Below, piece by piece: positions 1-7,268 of a DNA stretch of 23,540 nt. A program made the position numbers and the translations under genes. Origin of the DNA: an uncultured Flavobacterium sp. (GTDB lineage Bacteria > Bacteroidota > Bacteroidia > Flavobacteriales > Flavobacteriaceae); contig NZ_CAMIHH010000046.1 in assembly GCF_946220915.1 (NCBI RefSeq), positions 1-23,540 of the forward strand, read 5' to 3'. Below the pieces are notes generated by a model that had not been told where the DNA came from, searched no databases, and worked only from the letters and a program-made list of their open reading frames with translations. Positions within the stretch are counted from its first letter, which is position 1. Each line of letters opens with the position of its first letter.

Positions 1-25
1 ATTCATATAAGTAATTTTGGAGAAA

Positions 26-1417
26 TTATATACCTGCAACAGCTTTTATCTCATCAATAATCCTTACTGCAAGGGCATCTGCCTTTTCCTGGGTTTGCGC
101 TTCGGTATAAATACGGATGATCGGCTCGGTGTTCGATTTCCTGAGGTGCACCCACTCTTCGGCGAAATCGATCTTTACACCATCGATTGTTGAAATTTCT
201 TCGTTTTTGTATTTGGCCGCCATTCCTTCCAATATCGCATCTACATCGATCTGTGGGGTAAGCTCGATCTTGTTCTTGCTCATGTAGTACTGGGGGTACG
301 AAGACCTTAGCGCTGCTACAGATGTGATGTTATTTTCAGCAAGGTATGTAAGGAACAGTGCCACACCTACGAGTGAATCGCGTCCGTAGTGAAGCTCAGG
401 GTATATGATGCCGCCATTGCCTTCGCCGCCTATGATGGCGTTGTTCTTCTTCATCAGCTCTACCACATTCACCTCACCTACAGCACTGGCTTCATAAGTG
501 CCGCCATGCTTTTGGGTAATGTCGCGCAACGCACGCGATGACGACATATTGCTTACCGTATTGCCTGGTGTTTTGCTCAATACATAATCGGCTACGGCAA
601 CCAGGGTGTATTCTTCGCCAAACATTTCACCATCGTCAGATATGAATGCCAAACGGTCTACATCCGGGTCGACCACAATGCCAAAATGGGCCTTTTCCTT
701 TACTACAAGCCCGCAGATATCGCCAAGGTGCTCTTTAAGCGGCTCCGGGTTGTGCGGAAAATGGCCGTTGGGCTCGCAATACAGCTCTACTACCTCTACC
801 CCCATTTGTTCCAGGAGTTTAGGTATTATGATGCCGCCCGACGAGTTCACGCCATCCACCACTACTTTAAAACCGGCTTTTTTAACGGCTTCGGCATCAA
901 CGAGCGGCAGGTTGAGCACTTCGTCAATATGAATGTCCATATAGGCATCATTAACGGTAATTTCGCCCAGGCTGTCTACATCCGAAAAATCGAATGCCTC
1001 GCTTTCGGCGATCTCTAAAATCTTAGCCCCGTCGGCTCCGCTCAAAAACTCCCCTTTTTCATTAAGGAGCTTCAAAGCATTCCATTGCTTCGGGTTATGG
1101 CTCGCAGTAAGGATGATGCCGCCATCTGCCTTTTCAAGCGGAACGGCTACCTCTACTGTTGGGGTGGTCGAAAGGCCGAGGTCGATTACATCAATGCCCA
1201 GGCCTATGAGGGTATTTACCACAAGGTTATGGATCATGGGGCCGGATATGCGTGCGTCGCGGCCTATTACTACCGTTAGTTTTTCTTTGCCGGCATGGCC
1301 TTTTAGCCACGTGCCGTATGCAGATGCGAATTTTACCGCATCTACGGGCGTAAGGTTATCCCCTGTCTTACCGCCTATGGTGCCGCGGATGCCCGAAATA
1401 GATTTGATTAAGGTCAT
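26..1417 (-). CDS. glmM: Phosphoglucosamine mutase / phosphohexomutase
   Basis: An alpha-D-phosphohexomutase of 463 aa, the usual family length. In the GlmM role it interconverts glucosamine-6-phosphate and glucosamine-1-phosphate in the cytoplasm, feeding UDP-GlcNAc for peptidoglycan and surface glycans. Visible motifs in order: the active-site loop TASHNP with the phospho-accepting serine at about residue 106; the metal-binding loop DPDVDR at about 250-255; the sugar-recognition loop GEGNGG at about 331-336; and the C-terminal phosphate-binding loop RKSNTEP. All catalytic elements are present. The ATG at 1417 lies about 20 bases downstream of a consensus -7 box (1439-1446). The GEGNGG loop differs from the classical GlmM loop, so phosphomannomutase or phosphoglucomutase activity cannot be excluded. 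I prefer GlmM because proteins of this form are usually annotated so in Bacteroidota. Family membership is certain; exact substrate is inferred. Confidence 0.88.
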   Translation of the reverse strand: MTLIKSISGIRGTIGGKTGDNLTPVDAVKFASAYGTWLKGHAGKEKLTVVIGRDARISGPMIHNLVVNTLIGLGIDVIDLGLSTTPTVEVAVPLEKADGGIILTASHNPKQWNALKLLNEKGEFLSGADGAKILEIAESEAFDFSDVDSLGEITVNDAYMDIHIDEVLNLPLVDAEAVKKAGFKVVVDGVNSSGGIIIPKLLEQMGVEVVELYCEPNGHFPHNPEPLKEHLGDICGLVVKEKAHFGIVVDPDVDRLAFISDDGEMFGEEYTLVAVADYVLSKTPGNTVSNMSSSRALRDITQKHGGTYEASAVGEVNVVELMKKNNAIIGGEGNGGIIYPELHYGRDSLVGVALFLTYLAENNITSVAALRSSYPQYYMSKNKIELTPQIDVDAILEGMAAKYKNEEISTIDGVKIDFAEEWVHLRKSNTEPIIRIYTEAQTQEKADALAVRIIDEIKAVAGI

Positions 1418-1438
1418 TTAGGTTGATTTTTGGTAGAA

Positions 1439-1446
1439 CAAAGATA
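1439..1446 (-). promoter_or_regulatory. -7 promoter box of glmM
   Basis: Read on the minus strand this is TATCTTTG, a full match to the Bacteroidota primary-sigma element TAnnTTTG, ending 21 bases before the glmM ATG. No convincing -33 TTG is seen at the usual distance. Confidence 0.5.
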
Positions 1447-1628
1447 AACTTTAAGAAGTAAAGTCATATATTTTGTGTGTTGGTATATGGTTATTTTTAC
1501 AAAATATATTTTCCCTTAAAATACCGCATGGCCATAAAGCTAACCTACATCGATAGCCGGTTACTTCGCGACCAGGAGGTTTAACGTAGCGCAATACTAC
1601 TGCCTGCTATAAGTTTATGCAGCCAAAT

Positions 1629-1659
1629 TTTGCCACCCTAAAACAAATGCCTAAATTCG
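1629..1659 (+). promoter_or_regulatory. Promoter of ACP phosphodiesterase-like gene
   Basis: TTTG at 1629-1632, then 19 bases, then TAAATTCG at 1652-1659, which matches TAnnTTTG at 7 of 8 positions. The box ends only four bases before the ATG at 1664, so transcription would begin at or next to the start codon. Confidence 0.4.
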
Positions 1660-1663
1660 GGAT

Positions 1664-2245
1664 ATGAATTTCCTTGCGCACATATATCTTTCAGGCGATA
1701 ACGGCCACGTAAAGATCGGCAATTTTATCGCCGACGGCATACATGGCAGGCCGGATAATTTTCCACCCGATGTGCAAAAGGGAATTATCCTTCATCGGGC
1801 CATCGACACCTATACTGATGCACACCCTGTTTTCCGGCAGGGTACAAAACGCCTGCATGCAGCTTATCATCATTATGCAGGGGTAATAATGGATATTTTT
1901 TATGACCACTTCCTGGCAAAGAACTGGAATGATTATAGTAATGTACCACTAAGCGACTATATTTCTGATTTTTACAGGCTGCTGGAAGATAATTATGCTA
2001 TCCTGACCGACCGCACTAAGGGAATGATGCCGCACATGATCCGGCATGACTGGCTTGGGAGTTATGCAACTGTTGAAGGCATAGGCAAGATACTGGCACA
2101 AATGGACCATCGCACAAAATACAGGTCGGGCATGGGAAAATCGGTAAAGGAACTGACTGATTTTTATGGCGAATTTGAAGAGGAATTCAAACTTTTCTTT
2201 GAAGATATCCGCCGGCACGTAAAAGAGCTGCAACCCGGATTATGA
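1664..2245 (+). CDS. Acyl carrier protein phosphodiesterase-like protein (AcpH/DUF479)
   Basis: A 193-aa protein of the ACP phosphodiesterase (AcpH) family, whose founding member removes the 4'-phosphopantetheine arm from holo-ACP and belongs to the HD-like hydrolase fold. Recognised from the N-terminal MNFLAH, the GNFIADG segment at about 22-28, the GIILHRAIDTYTD block at about 46-58 and the DIFYDHFLAKNW block at about 84-95. The conserved His and Asp residues in these blocks are the likely metal ligands. Length is typical and there is no signal peptide, so it is cytoplasmic. It is the first of five plus-strand genes, but 118 bases separate it from the next, so co-transcription is uncertain. 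Activity on ACP in Bacteroidota is inferred from family membership only. Confidence 0.82.
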   Translation: MNFLAHIYLSGDNGHVKIGNFIADGIHGRPDNFPPDVQKGIILHRAIDTYTDAHPVFRQGTKRLHAAYHHYAGVIMDIFYDHFLAKNWNDYSNVPLSDYISDFYRLLEDNYAILTDRTKGMMPHMIRHDWLGSYATVEGIGKILAQMDHRTKYRSGMGKSVKELTDFYGEFEEEFKLFFEDIRRHVKELQPGL

Positions 2246-2363
2246 TAGCATTGGGCAGGCGGAGCGCAGCCCGGAACGATTGTTAAAAATTGCATAACTG
2301 AAAACCGCATCCCAATAAAAACCAGGATATTTACATCGTTTAACCATTGACTGACCATCACTT

Positions 2364-2846
2364 ATGCAGCTCATGAAAATTAAAACGATCTTCATCATCA
2401 TTTTGCTGGCAGGAATGGCCAATGGCTGTTCGGAAAAAAAACCTGATAACAAAAACAATACTACGATGAAATTAAACGCAGGGATCATTACTGATAAAAT
2501 AGCTGAAAGCAAAGCTTTTTATTCTGACGTGCTTGGATTTGGGGTAACTTTTGAAAATGAATTTTACCTGTTGATGCATACGCCCGGCAAGGAGGCCGAG
2601 ATCAGCTTCCTCCTGCCAAACCACGAAAGCCAGCAGCCACTTTTCCAAAAACCATTCCAGGGCAGCGGAATGTACCTGACCATCGAGGTGGATGACGTGG
2701 ATGCAGTTTATGAAAAGATCAAGGGAAAAGGAGTTAAGATAAGCATCGAGATACGCGATGAGCCCTGGGGCGACCGTCATTTTGCAATACAGGATCCCAA
2801 TGGCGTAGGAATTGACATTGTAACCTATGCAGAACCCGGAAACTAA
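2364..2846 (+). CDS. VOC-family (glyoxalase/bleomycin-resistance fold) lipoprotein
   Basis: A 160-aa protein with two parts. Residues 1-22 form a lipoprotein-like signal: MKIK, a hydrophobic core, and a candidate lipid-modified Cys22 in MANGCSEKK. The residues before the Cys fit the lipobox only weakly. An Asn/Lys-rich linker follows. Residues 37-155 form a vicinal-oxygen-chelate domain: AFYSDVLGFG early, IEVDDVDAVYEKIKGKG in the middle and IQDPNGVGIDIV near the end. The usual metal-ligand positions look altered (no early His; Asp in place of the usual Glu in the last strand), so metal-dependent catalysis is doubtful and a binding role is possible. Start may be ATG 2364 or 2373. An internal ATG at 2466 begins the domain exactly and would give a cytoplasmic form. 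Only 32 bases separate it from the AlkD-like gene. Substrate unknown. Confidence 0.75.
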   Translation: MQLMKIKTIFIIILLAGMANGCSEKKPDNKNNTTMKLNAGIITDKIAESKAFYSDVLGFGVTFENEFYLLMHTPGKEAEISFLLPNHESQQPLFQKPFQGSGMYLTIEVDDVDAVYEKIKGKGVKISIEIRDEPWGDRHFAIQDPNGVGIDIVTYAEPGN

Positions 2847-2878
2847 GCACCGTTTGCTTTAGCCAACTATTCATTACA

Positions 2879-3544
2879 ATGCATTTTACCGAAACCCTTG
2901 CTATGGCTTATCGCCAAAATGCGTCGCCTGAAAATGCCGGGCCGATGGAAAAATACATGAAAAACCTGTTTTCATTCCACGGCATTAAAACAGACCTGCG
3001 CCGGTCATTGCACAAAGCAGCTGTGGAAAAACATAAGGATGAGGTTACGGGCGACTCCCGCAACATTGCCTTGGAATTATACGGTAAAAAAGAACGCGAA
3101 TACCATTACAGCGCCATTGAGGTCCTCATTAGGGAATTAAAAGATAATTTTAAGAAAGAAGATGTCAACCTGATCGAAAAGCTACTGGTTACCCATTCGT
3201 GGTGGGATAGCGTAGACACTATTTCCAAATACCTGCTGGGCGAATACCTGAGGCAGTTTCCTACCGAAACGGTAAAAGTGACACAAAAGTTTTCGGCATC
3301 TGAAAATATGTGGCTCAACCGTGCTGCCCTGCTTTTTCAGCTTGGCTATAAAAAAGATACTGATGCCGGCCTGCTTTTCAGCGAATGCGAAAAACACAGG
3401 CATTCAAAAGAATTTTTCATTCAAAAGGCAATTGGCTGGGCCCTCCGGGAATATGCAAAGACCAATCCGGATGCCGTAAAAGCTTTTGTTGCATCGGCCG
3501 GCCTGAAACCGTTAAGTACAAGGGAAGCTTTAAAAAATTTATAA
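2879..3544 (+). CDS. AlkD-like DNA alkylation repair glycosylase
   Basis: A 221-aa all-helical HEAT-repeat DNA glycosylase of the AlkC/AlkD superfamily, which excises N3- and N7-alkylated purines without flipping the base. Aligning with Bacillus cereus AlkD by motif, the four active-site residues fall at the same numbers here: Trp109 and Asp113 in the SWWDSVDTI segment, Arg148 in MWLNRAA, and Trp187 in IQKAIGWALREY. This indicates a functional enzyme. No signal peptide, as expected for a nucleoid enzyme. It starts 32 bases after the VOC gene and may be co-transcribed with it. The ClC gene follows after 65 bases. The start at 2879 is the only in-frame ATG that keeps the full N-terminal helical segment. 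Confidence 0.88.
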   Translation: MHFTETLAMAYRQNASPENAGPMEKYMKNLFSFHGIKTDLRRSLHKAAVEKHKDEVTGDSRNIALELYGKKEREYHYSAIEVLIRELKDNFKKEDVNLIEKLLVTHSWWDSVDTISKYLLGEYLRQFPTETVKVTQKFSASENMWLNRAALLFQLGYKKDTDAGLLFSECEKHRHSKEFFIQKAIGWALREYAKTNPDAVKAFVASAGLKPLSTREALKNL

Positions 3545-3609
3545 ACTACCCGAAAATTTTTATAAATGGAGTAACTTAGCATTTTAATCGAAAATCCTAA
3601 TTTTACTAC

Positions 3610-5430
3610 ATGCCCAAACGCGTCTTTTCCAAGATACGGTTATCTGTCAGGCACCAGCTGCGCCGCCTTGAATCCTTGCTTTTCATACTAAAAGGCCTTC
3701 TTTCCGAAAGGCACTTTATTTATCTTTCATGCGTACTGGTTGCTGTTTCCACATCGTTTGCCGTGATTGTGCTTAAGGCCTTTGCCCACAATGTTTTTCT
3801 TTTGGCTACCTATGTAAATGGTTACCTGAAGCTTCCTTACATTAACAGTATACTGCCTATTGTGGGCATCCTGCTTACTGTGCTCGTGGTAAAAAAAGTG
3901 CTTGACAACAAAATTGAAAAAGGCAGCTCGCGCATATTGTATGCCGTGGCCAAAAAAGGCGGCATCATGCCCAGGGCACAAATGTATGCCCAGATCATAA
4001 CGAGCTCACTTACCGTTGGCCTGGGCGGATCGGCAGGACTGGAATCGCCCATAACCATAACCGGTGCCGCATTCGGGTCGAACTTTGCCCAAAAATACAA
4101 GCTTTCGCAAAAAGACAGGATATTGTTACTGGCCTGTGGTGTTGCGGCAGGAATAGGTGCGGCATTTAATGCGCCCATTGCCGGGGTGCTTTTTGCCATT
4201 GAAGTGGTTCTGACCGATGTAACCATTACCGCCTTTATCCCTATAATAATTTCGGCAGCCACAGGTGCGCTTATTTCGACGATAGTGCTGAATGAAGAGG
4301 TATTGCTATCCTTCAGGCAGCAGCAGGTTTTCGACTACCATAACATTCCGTACTATGTGCTGTTAGGGATACTTGCGGGATTTGTTTCGCTATACCATGC
4401 ACGTACCTTTCAAAAGATAGAGGCACATTTTGCACGCCTTAAAATTTCGGGTTACCGAAAAGCATTATATGGCGCAATACCATTAGCATTGCTCATTTTC
4501 CTTTTCCCTACCCTTTTTGGCGAAGGCTACGAAAGCATTAAGGCGCTTTCCAGTTCCAACACGGCATTGCTGCTGGATAATACGCTGCTCGAAAGCTTTA
4601 AGGACAATGGTTGGGTGGTACTCCTGTTTGTTGGCATTACAATGCTGCTGAAGGCTTATGCTACGGGACTTACGCTGTCAAGCGGCGGTAATGGCGGCAA
4701 TTTTGCACCGTCGCTGTTCGTTGGGTCATACCTTGGTTTTTTTGTTGCCAAGTTCGTTACGCTCATCGGGCTCGACAAGGACCTCCCCGTTGGAAATTTT
4801 ACCATTGTAGGCATGGCCGGAATATTGAGCGGACTGTTTCATGCACCGCTGACGGCCATATTCCTGATAGGCGAAATTACCGGTGGCTATAACCTCATGG
4901 TGCCGCTGATGATCGTTTCATCTATAAGTTTTGCGGTGTCGAAACAATTTGAAAAACATTCAATGGACGTGAAGCACCTTGCGGCCAAAGGGCAGGTGTT
5001 TACTACAGATAAGGACAAGAACATACTTTCGGGCATTGATATCCTTGCCGTAACAGATACCGGTCTCCTTACGCTGAAACCCACACAAAAACCGGAAGAC
5101 CTGATCGGGTTGCTGTCTACTACGCAACAACTGGCTTTTGCCGTAACCGACGATAAAAGCAGGTTGCTGGGGGTTATCGACTTTGACAGGAACAGGCATA
5201 TCGTATTTAATACATTCCAGGTAAAATATACTACGCTTGCCGACATGATGGCCTTGCCAAAAGAAATAGTTTCCCTTGAAGATTCGATGGAAACCATAAT
5301 GGAGAAATTTGACACTGCACACTCCAGCTACCTCCCAGTATTAAAAAACAATAAATATTACGGATTCATTTCCAAAGCCAGAGTGCTGGAGGCCTATCGT
5401 GCCAAACTCAAGGAAATGATCATTGAGTAG
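3610..5430 (+). CDS. ClC chloride channel/antiporter with C-terminal CBS region
   Basis: A 606-aa inner-membrane ClC-family protein. Residues about 35-450 hold the many-helix ClC core; residues about 470-600 form a cytoplasmic region ending in a CBS-like segment (SLEDSMETIMEKF, then SSYLPVLKNNKYYGFISKARVLEAY) that would bind a nucleotide or act as a regulatory dimer. The gating-glutamate motif appears as GSAGLESP at 140-147 (Glu145) and the third anion-binding motif as GNFAP at 363-367. Two departures: the first selectivity motif, GSGIP in CLC-ec1, aligns to GSSRI (105-109), and the residue aligned with the proton glutamate Glu203 is Val199, after Glu198 in FAIEVV. This leaves open whether it is a channel or an exchanger. 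The gene ends directly against the long inverted repeat at 5431. Confidence 0.9.
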   Translation: MPKRVFSKIRLSVRHQLRRLESLLFILKGLLSERHFIYLSCVLVAVSTSFAVIVLKAFAHNVFLLATYVNGYLKLPYINSILPIVGILLTVLVVKKVLDNKIEKGSSRILYAVAKKGGIMPRAQMYAQIITSSLTVGLGGSAGLESPITITGAAFGSNFAQKYKLSQKDRILLLACGVAAGIGAAFNAPIAGVLFAIEVVLTDVTITAFIPIIISAATGALISTIVLNEEVLLSFRQQQVFDYHNIPYYVLLGILAGFVSLYHARTFQKIEAHFARLKISGYRKALYGAIPLALLIFLFPTLFGEGYESIKALSSSNTALLLDNTLLESFKDNGWVVLLFVGITMLLKAYATGLTLSSGGNGGNFAPSLFVGSYLGFFVAKFVTLIGLDKDLPVGNFTIVGMAGILSGLFHAPLTAIFLIGEITGGYNLMVPLMIVSSISFAVSKQFEKHSMDVKHLAAKGQVFTTDKDKNILSGIDILAVTDTGLLTLKPTQKPEDLIGLLSTTQQLAFAVTDDKSRLLGVIDFDRNRHIVFNTFQVKYTTLADMMALPKEIVSLEDSMETIMEKFDTAHSSYLPVLKNNKYYGFISKARVLEAYRAKLKEMIIE

Positions 5431-5480
5431 TTTTTTAATATCGGATAATTGGATTTTCAAGATTATCCGATATTAAAAAA
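5431..5480. repeat. Perfect 19-bp inverted repeat, probable operator of the Fic gene
   Basis: The left arm is 5431-5449 and the right arm 5462-5480. The arms are exact reverse complements, with core ATATCGGATAAT / ATTATCCGATAT and a 12-base spacer. The arms carry T on the outer left and A on the outer right, so neither strand would give a hairpin followed by a U-run. An intrinsic terminator is therefore unlikely. The element begins at the base after the ClC stop codon and ends 7 bases before the -7 box of the Fic gene, so a bound protein would cover the -33 region. I read it as an operator. Confidence 0.7.
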
Positions 5481-5487
5481 ATATTCG

Positions 5488-5495
5488 TATCTTTG
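5488..5495 (+). promoter_or_regulatory. -7 promoter box of the Fic gene
   Basis: TATCTTTG, a full TAnnTTTG match, ends four bases before the ATG at 5500. The predicted transcription start therefore coincides with the start codon (leaderless or nearly so). No -33 TTG is seen; that position is occupied by the inverted repeat. Confidence 0.55.
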
Positions 5496-5499
5496 TGGC

Positions 5500-6453
5500 A
5501 TGTGGGAAATAGATGTGACATACAGGGAAGAACTACAGCATCAGTTTGACAGGCTTTATGAAAAACATAAAGAGCTTGTAAGCAGCAGGCCCCTGCCATC
5601 TATCGCCTTAAGCAAAATAAAAGATAGCCTTACCATAGAATGGACTTACAACTCCAACAGCATAGAAGGCAATACACTTAGCCTGCGCGAAACGCAAATG
5701 GTTTTACAGGAAGGCATTACCATAAAAGGAAAATCACTCCGGGAACATTTTGAGGCCAAAAACCACGAGAAAGCCATTGAACACCTGTACAGCATAGTAA
5801 GCGATGATTATGTAATGAGAGGCATAGACATCCTCACATTGCACGGCTATGTACTAAGGAGTATTGAGGATGAATATGCAGGGCGGCTAAGGAATGCGGG
5901 CGTTAGGATATCGGGTGCAAATTTCATTCCACCGAATGCCCAAAAGGTATCGGGGATGCTGGATGAACTCATAGAATTCATCAATACCAATCCCCTTGGC
6001 CTTAACGACATTGAGCTTGCCACGGTATTTCACCATAAGCTGGTGTGGATACACCCATTCTTTGACGGCAATGGCCGAACGGTGCGCCTGGCCATGAACC
6101 TGCTCCTGATGCGTAAGGGTTTTCCACCTGCCATCATCCTGAAAAATGACCGCAAAAAATATTATGAGGCGCTCAACCAAGCCAATAACGGCAACTATCA
6201 AAAACTGATGTTGCTGATGGTACAATCGCTGGAAAGGACGCTAAACATTTATATAACCTCGATGCCCGGCAGCAACTATGAGTACCAGGAAATATCCAGG
6301 TTGGTCGAGGAGCCAAGTTTCCCTTATGGGCAGGAATATGTAAGCATGCTGGCGCGGCAGGGCAAGATCGATGCCTACAAGGAGGGTCGCAACTGGCTTA
6401 CTACTGCTGATGCGGTAGAGAAATATGTATTATCGAGAAAGAGGAAAAGATAA
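5500..6453 (+). CDS. Fic-domain protein with C-terminal DNA-binding-like domain
   Basis: A 317-aa Fic protein. Fic enzymes transfer AMP (or another nucleotide moiety) to hydroxyl side chains of target proteins. From the ATG at 5500: an N-terminal helical region with the class II inhibitory motif SNSIEGN (Ser52, Glu56, Asn58), a complete catalytic loop HPFFDGNGRT at 185-194 with His185 and Arg193, and a C-terminal segment (about 265-311; LARQGKIDAYKEGRNWLTT) resembling the winged-helix/excisionase-like domains of DNA-binding proteins. All key residues are present, so it should be an active but self-inhibited AMP transferase. An in-frame ATG at 5449 would add 17 residues encoded inside the inverted repeat. 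I reject it because a consensus -7 box lies between the two. The DNA-binding-like tail plus promoter palindrome suggests autoregulation. No toxin or antitoxin partner gene is adjacent. Confidence 0.9.
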   Translation: MWEIDVTYREELQHQFDRLYEKHKELVSSRPLPSIALSKIKDSLTIEWTYNSNSIEGNTLSLRETQMVLQEGITIKGKSLREHFEAKNHEKAIEHLYSIVSDDYVMRGIDILTLHGYVLRSIEDEYAGRLRNAGVRISGANFIPPNAQKVSGMLDELIEFINTNPLGLNDIELATVFHHKLVWIHPFFDGNGRTVRLAMNLLLMRKGFPPAIILKNDRKKYYEALNQANNGNYQKLMLLMVQSLERTLNIYITSMPGSNYEYQEISRLVEEPSFPYGQEYVSMLARQGKIDAYKEGRNWLTTADAVEKYVLSRKRKR

Positions 6454-6476
6454 TGGCTGTCGGTTGACAGCCATTA
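6451..6476 (+). terminator. Hairpin at the end of the Fic gene
   Basis: TAATGGCTGTC (6451-6461), loop GGTT, and GACAGCCATTA (6466-6476) form a perfect 11-bp stem that includes the stop codon. Only a weak T content follows, so termination efficiency is uncertain; it may mainly protect the 3' end. Confidence 0.5.
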
Positions 6477-6543
6477 TTGTATAAAATTCCATTAGGGTTT
6501 CTCACCCTGCAAGCCGCATATGAAATAGCACAGCAAATGGGAA

Positions 6544-7200
6544 TTACTTATTGCCCTTTTCGAAATCAGCGATGAATTGTGCAAGGCCAATATCGGTAAG
6601 CGGGTGCTTCAGTAATCCTGTAATGGCAGAAAGCGGTCCCGTCATTACATCGGCACCAATTTTTGCACAGTTTACTATGTGCATGGTGTGGCGTACTGAT
6701 GCTGCAAGTATCTCGGTTTCAAACCCGTAGTTGTCATATATGGTCCTGATCTCCTCGATAAGCGCAAGGCCATCGGTAGAAACATCATCAAGGCGGCCTA
6801 TAAATGGTGATACATAACTTGCCCCTGCTTTTGCGGCAAGCAATGCCTGCCCGGCAGAGAATACAAGCGTTACATTGGTCTTGATGCCTTTATCTGCAAA
6901 ATATTTTGCAGCTTTCAGACCTTCTTTGGTCATAGGAAGCTTAACCACGATCTGTTCGTGCAGTTCGGCAAGCTCTTCGCCTTCCCTTATCATGCCATCA
7001 TAATCTACAGCATTTACCTCTGCGCTCACATCGCCTTCCACAATATTGCAAATGTCTACATAATGCTTCAGGATGTTGTTTTTCCCTGTAATCCCTTCTT
7101 TTGCCATTAGCGAAGGGTTGGTCGTTACGCCGTCGAGCACTCCAAGCTCCTGTGCTTCTTTTATCTGGGCAAGATTTGCGGTATCAATAAAAAATTTCAT
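6544..7200 (-). CDS. tal: Transaldolase (small TalC/FSA-type)
   Basis: A 218-aa class I aldolase of the short transaldolase family. It moves a dihydroxyacetone unit between sugar phosphates in the non-oxidative pentose phosphate pathway, in the cytoplasm. Visible: FIDTAN at 4-9 with Asp6, TTNPSL at 26-31, the Schiff-base lysine Lys87 in VVKLPMT, KTNVTLVFS, and the YVSPFIGRLDD block. Glu61 in VSAEVNA stands where fructose-6-phosphate aldolase has Gln59, which favours true transaldolase over FSA. Length is normal for the subfamily. It lies 44 bases downstream of the SDR gene on the same strand, but a well-formed promoter at the SDR stop codon suggests independent expression. Confidence 0.92.
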   Translation of the reverse strand: MKFFIDTANLAQIKEAQELGVLDGVTTNPSLMAKEGITGKNNILKHYVDICNIVEGDVSAEVNAVDYDGMIREGEELAELHEQIVVKLPMTKEGLKAAKYFADKGIKTNVTLVFSAGQALLAAKAGASYVSPFIGRLDDVSTDGLALIEEIRTIYDNYGFETEILAASVRHTMHIVNCAKIGADVMTGPLSAITGLLKHPLTDIGLAQFIADFEKGNK

Positions 7201-7239
7201 CGGAATACGTTTTATTTAGTTGTGTTGAAAAATTTTGTG

Positions 7240-7268
7240 CAAAACTACAACTTATAATGCTTCATCAA
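7240..7268 (-). promoter_or_regulatory. Promoter of the transaldolase gene
   Basis: Minus strand: TTG at 7268-7266, an 18-base spacer, then TAGTTTTG at 7247-7240, a full TAnnTTTG match. The -7 box overlaps the stop codon of the SDR gene (7245-7247). The predicted start near 7235 gives a leader of about 35 bases. Confidence 0.6.

Noticed and set aside
1466..1509. 11-bp inverted repeat ATATATTTTGT/ACAAAATATAT upstream of glmM
   Set aside because: Perfect, but in a very AT-rich stretch with a 22-base spacer; chance occurrence is plausible, so it is not called as a feature.
5431..5480. Inverted repeat as a terminator of the ClC gene
   Set aside because: The 3' flank of the hairpin is A-rich on both strands because the arms begin with T and end with A; no U-run would follow, and it overlaps the next promoter.
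5449..5499. Earlier ATG (5449) as start of the Fic protein
   Set aside because: The extra 17 codons lie in the inverted repeat and promoter; the -7 box is downstream of that ATG.
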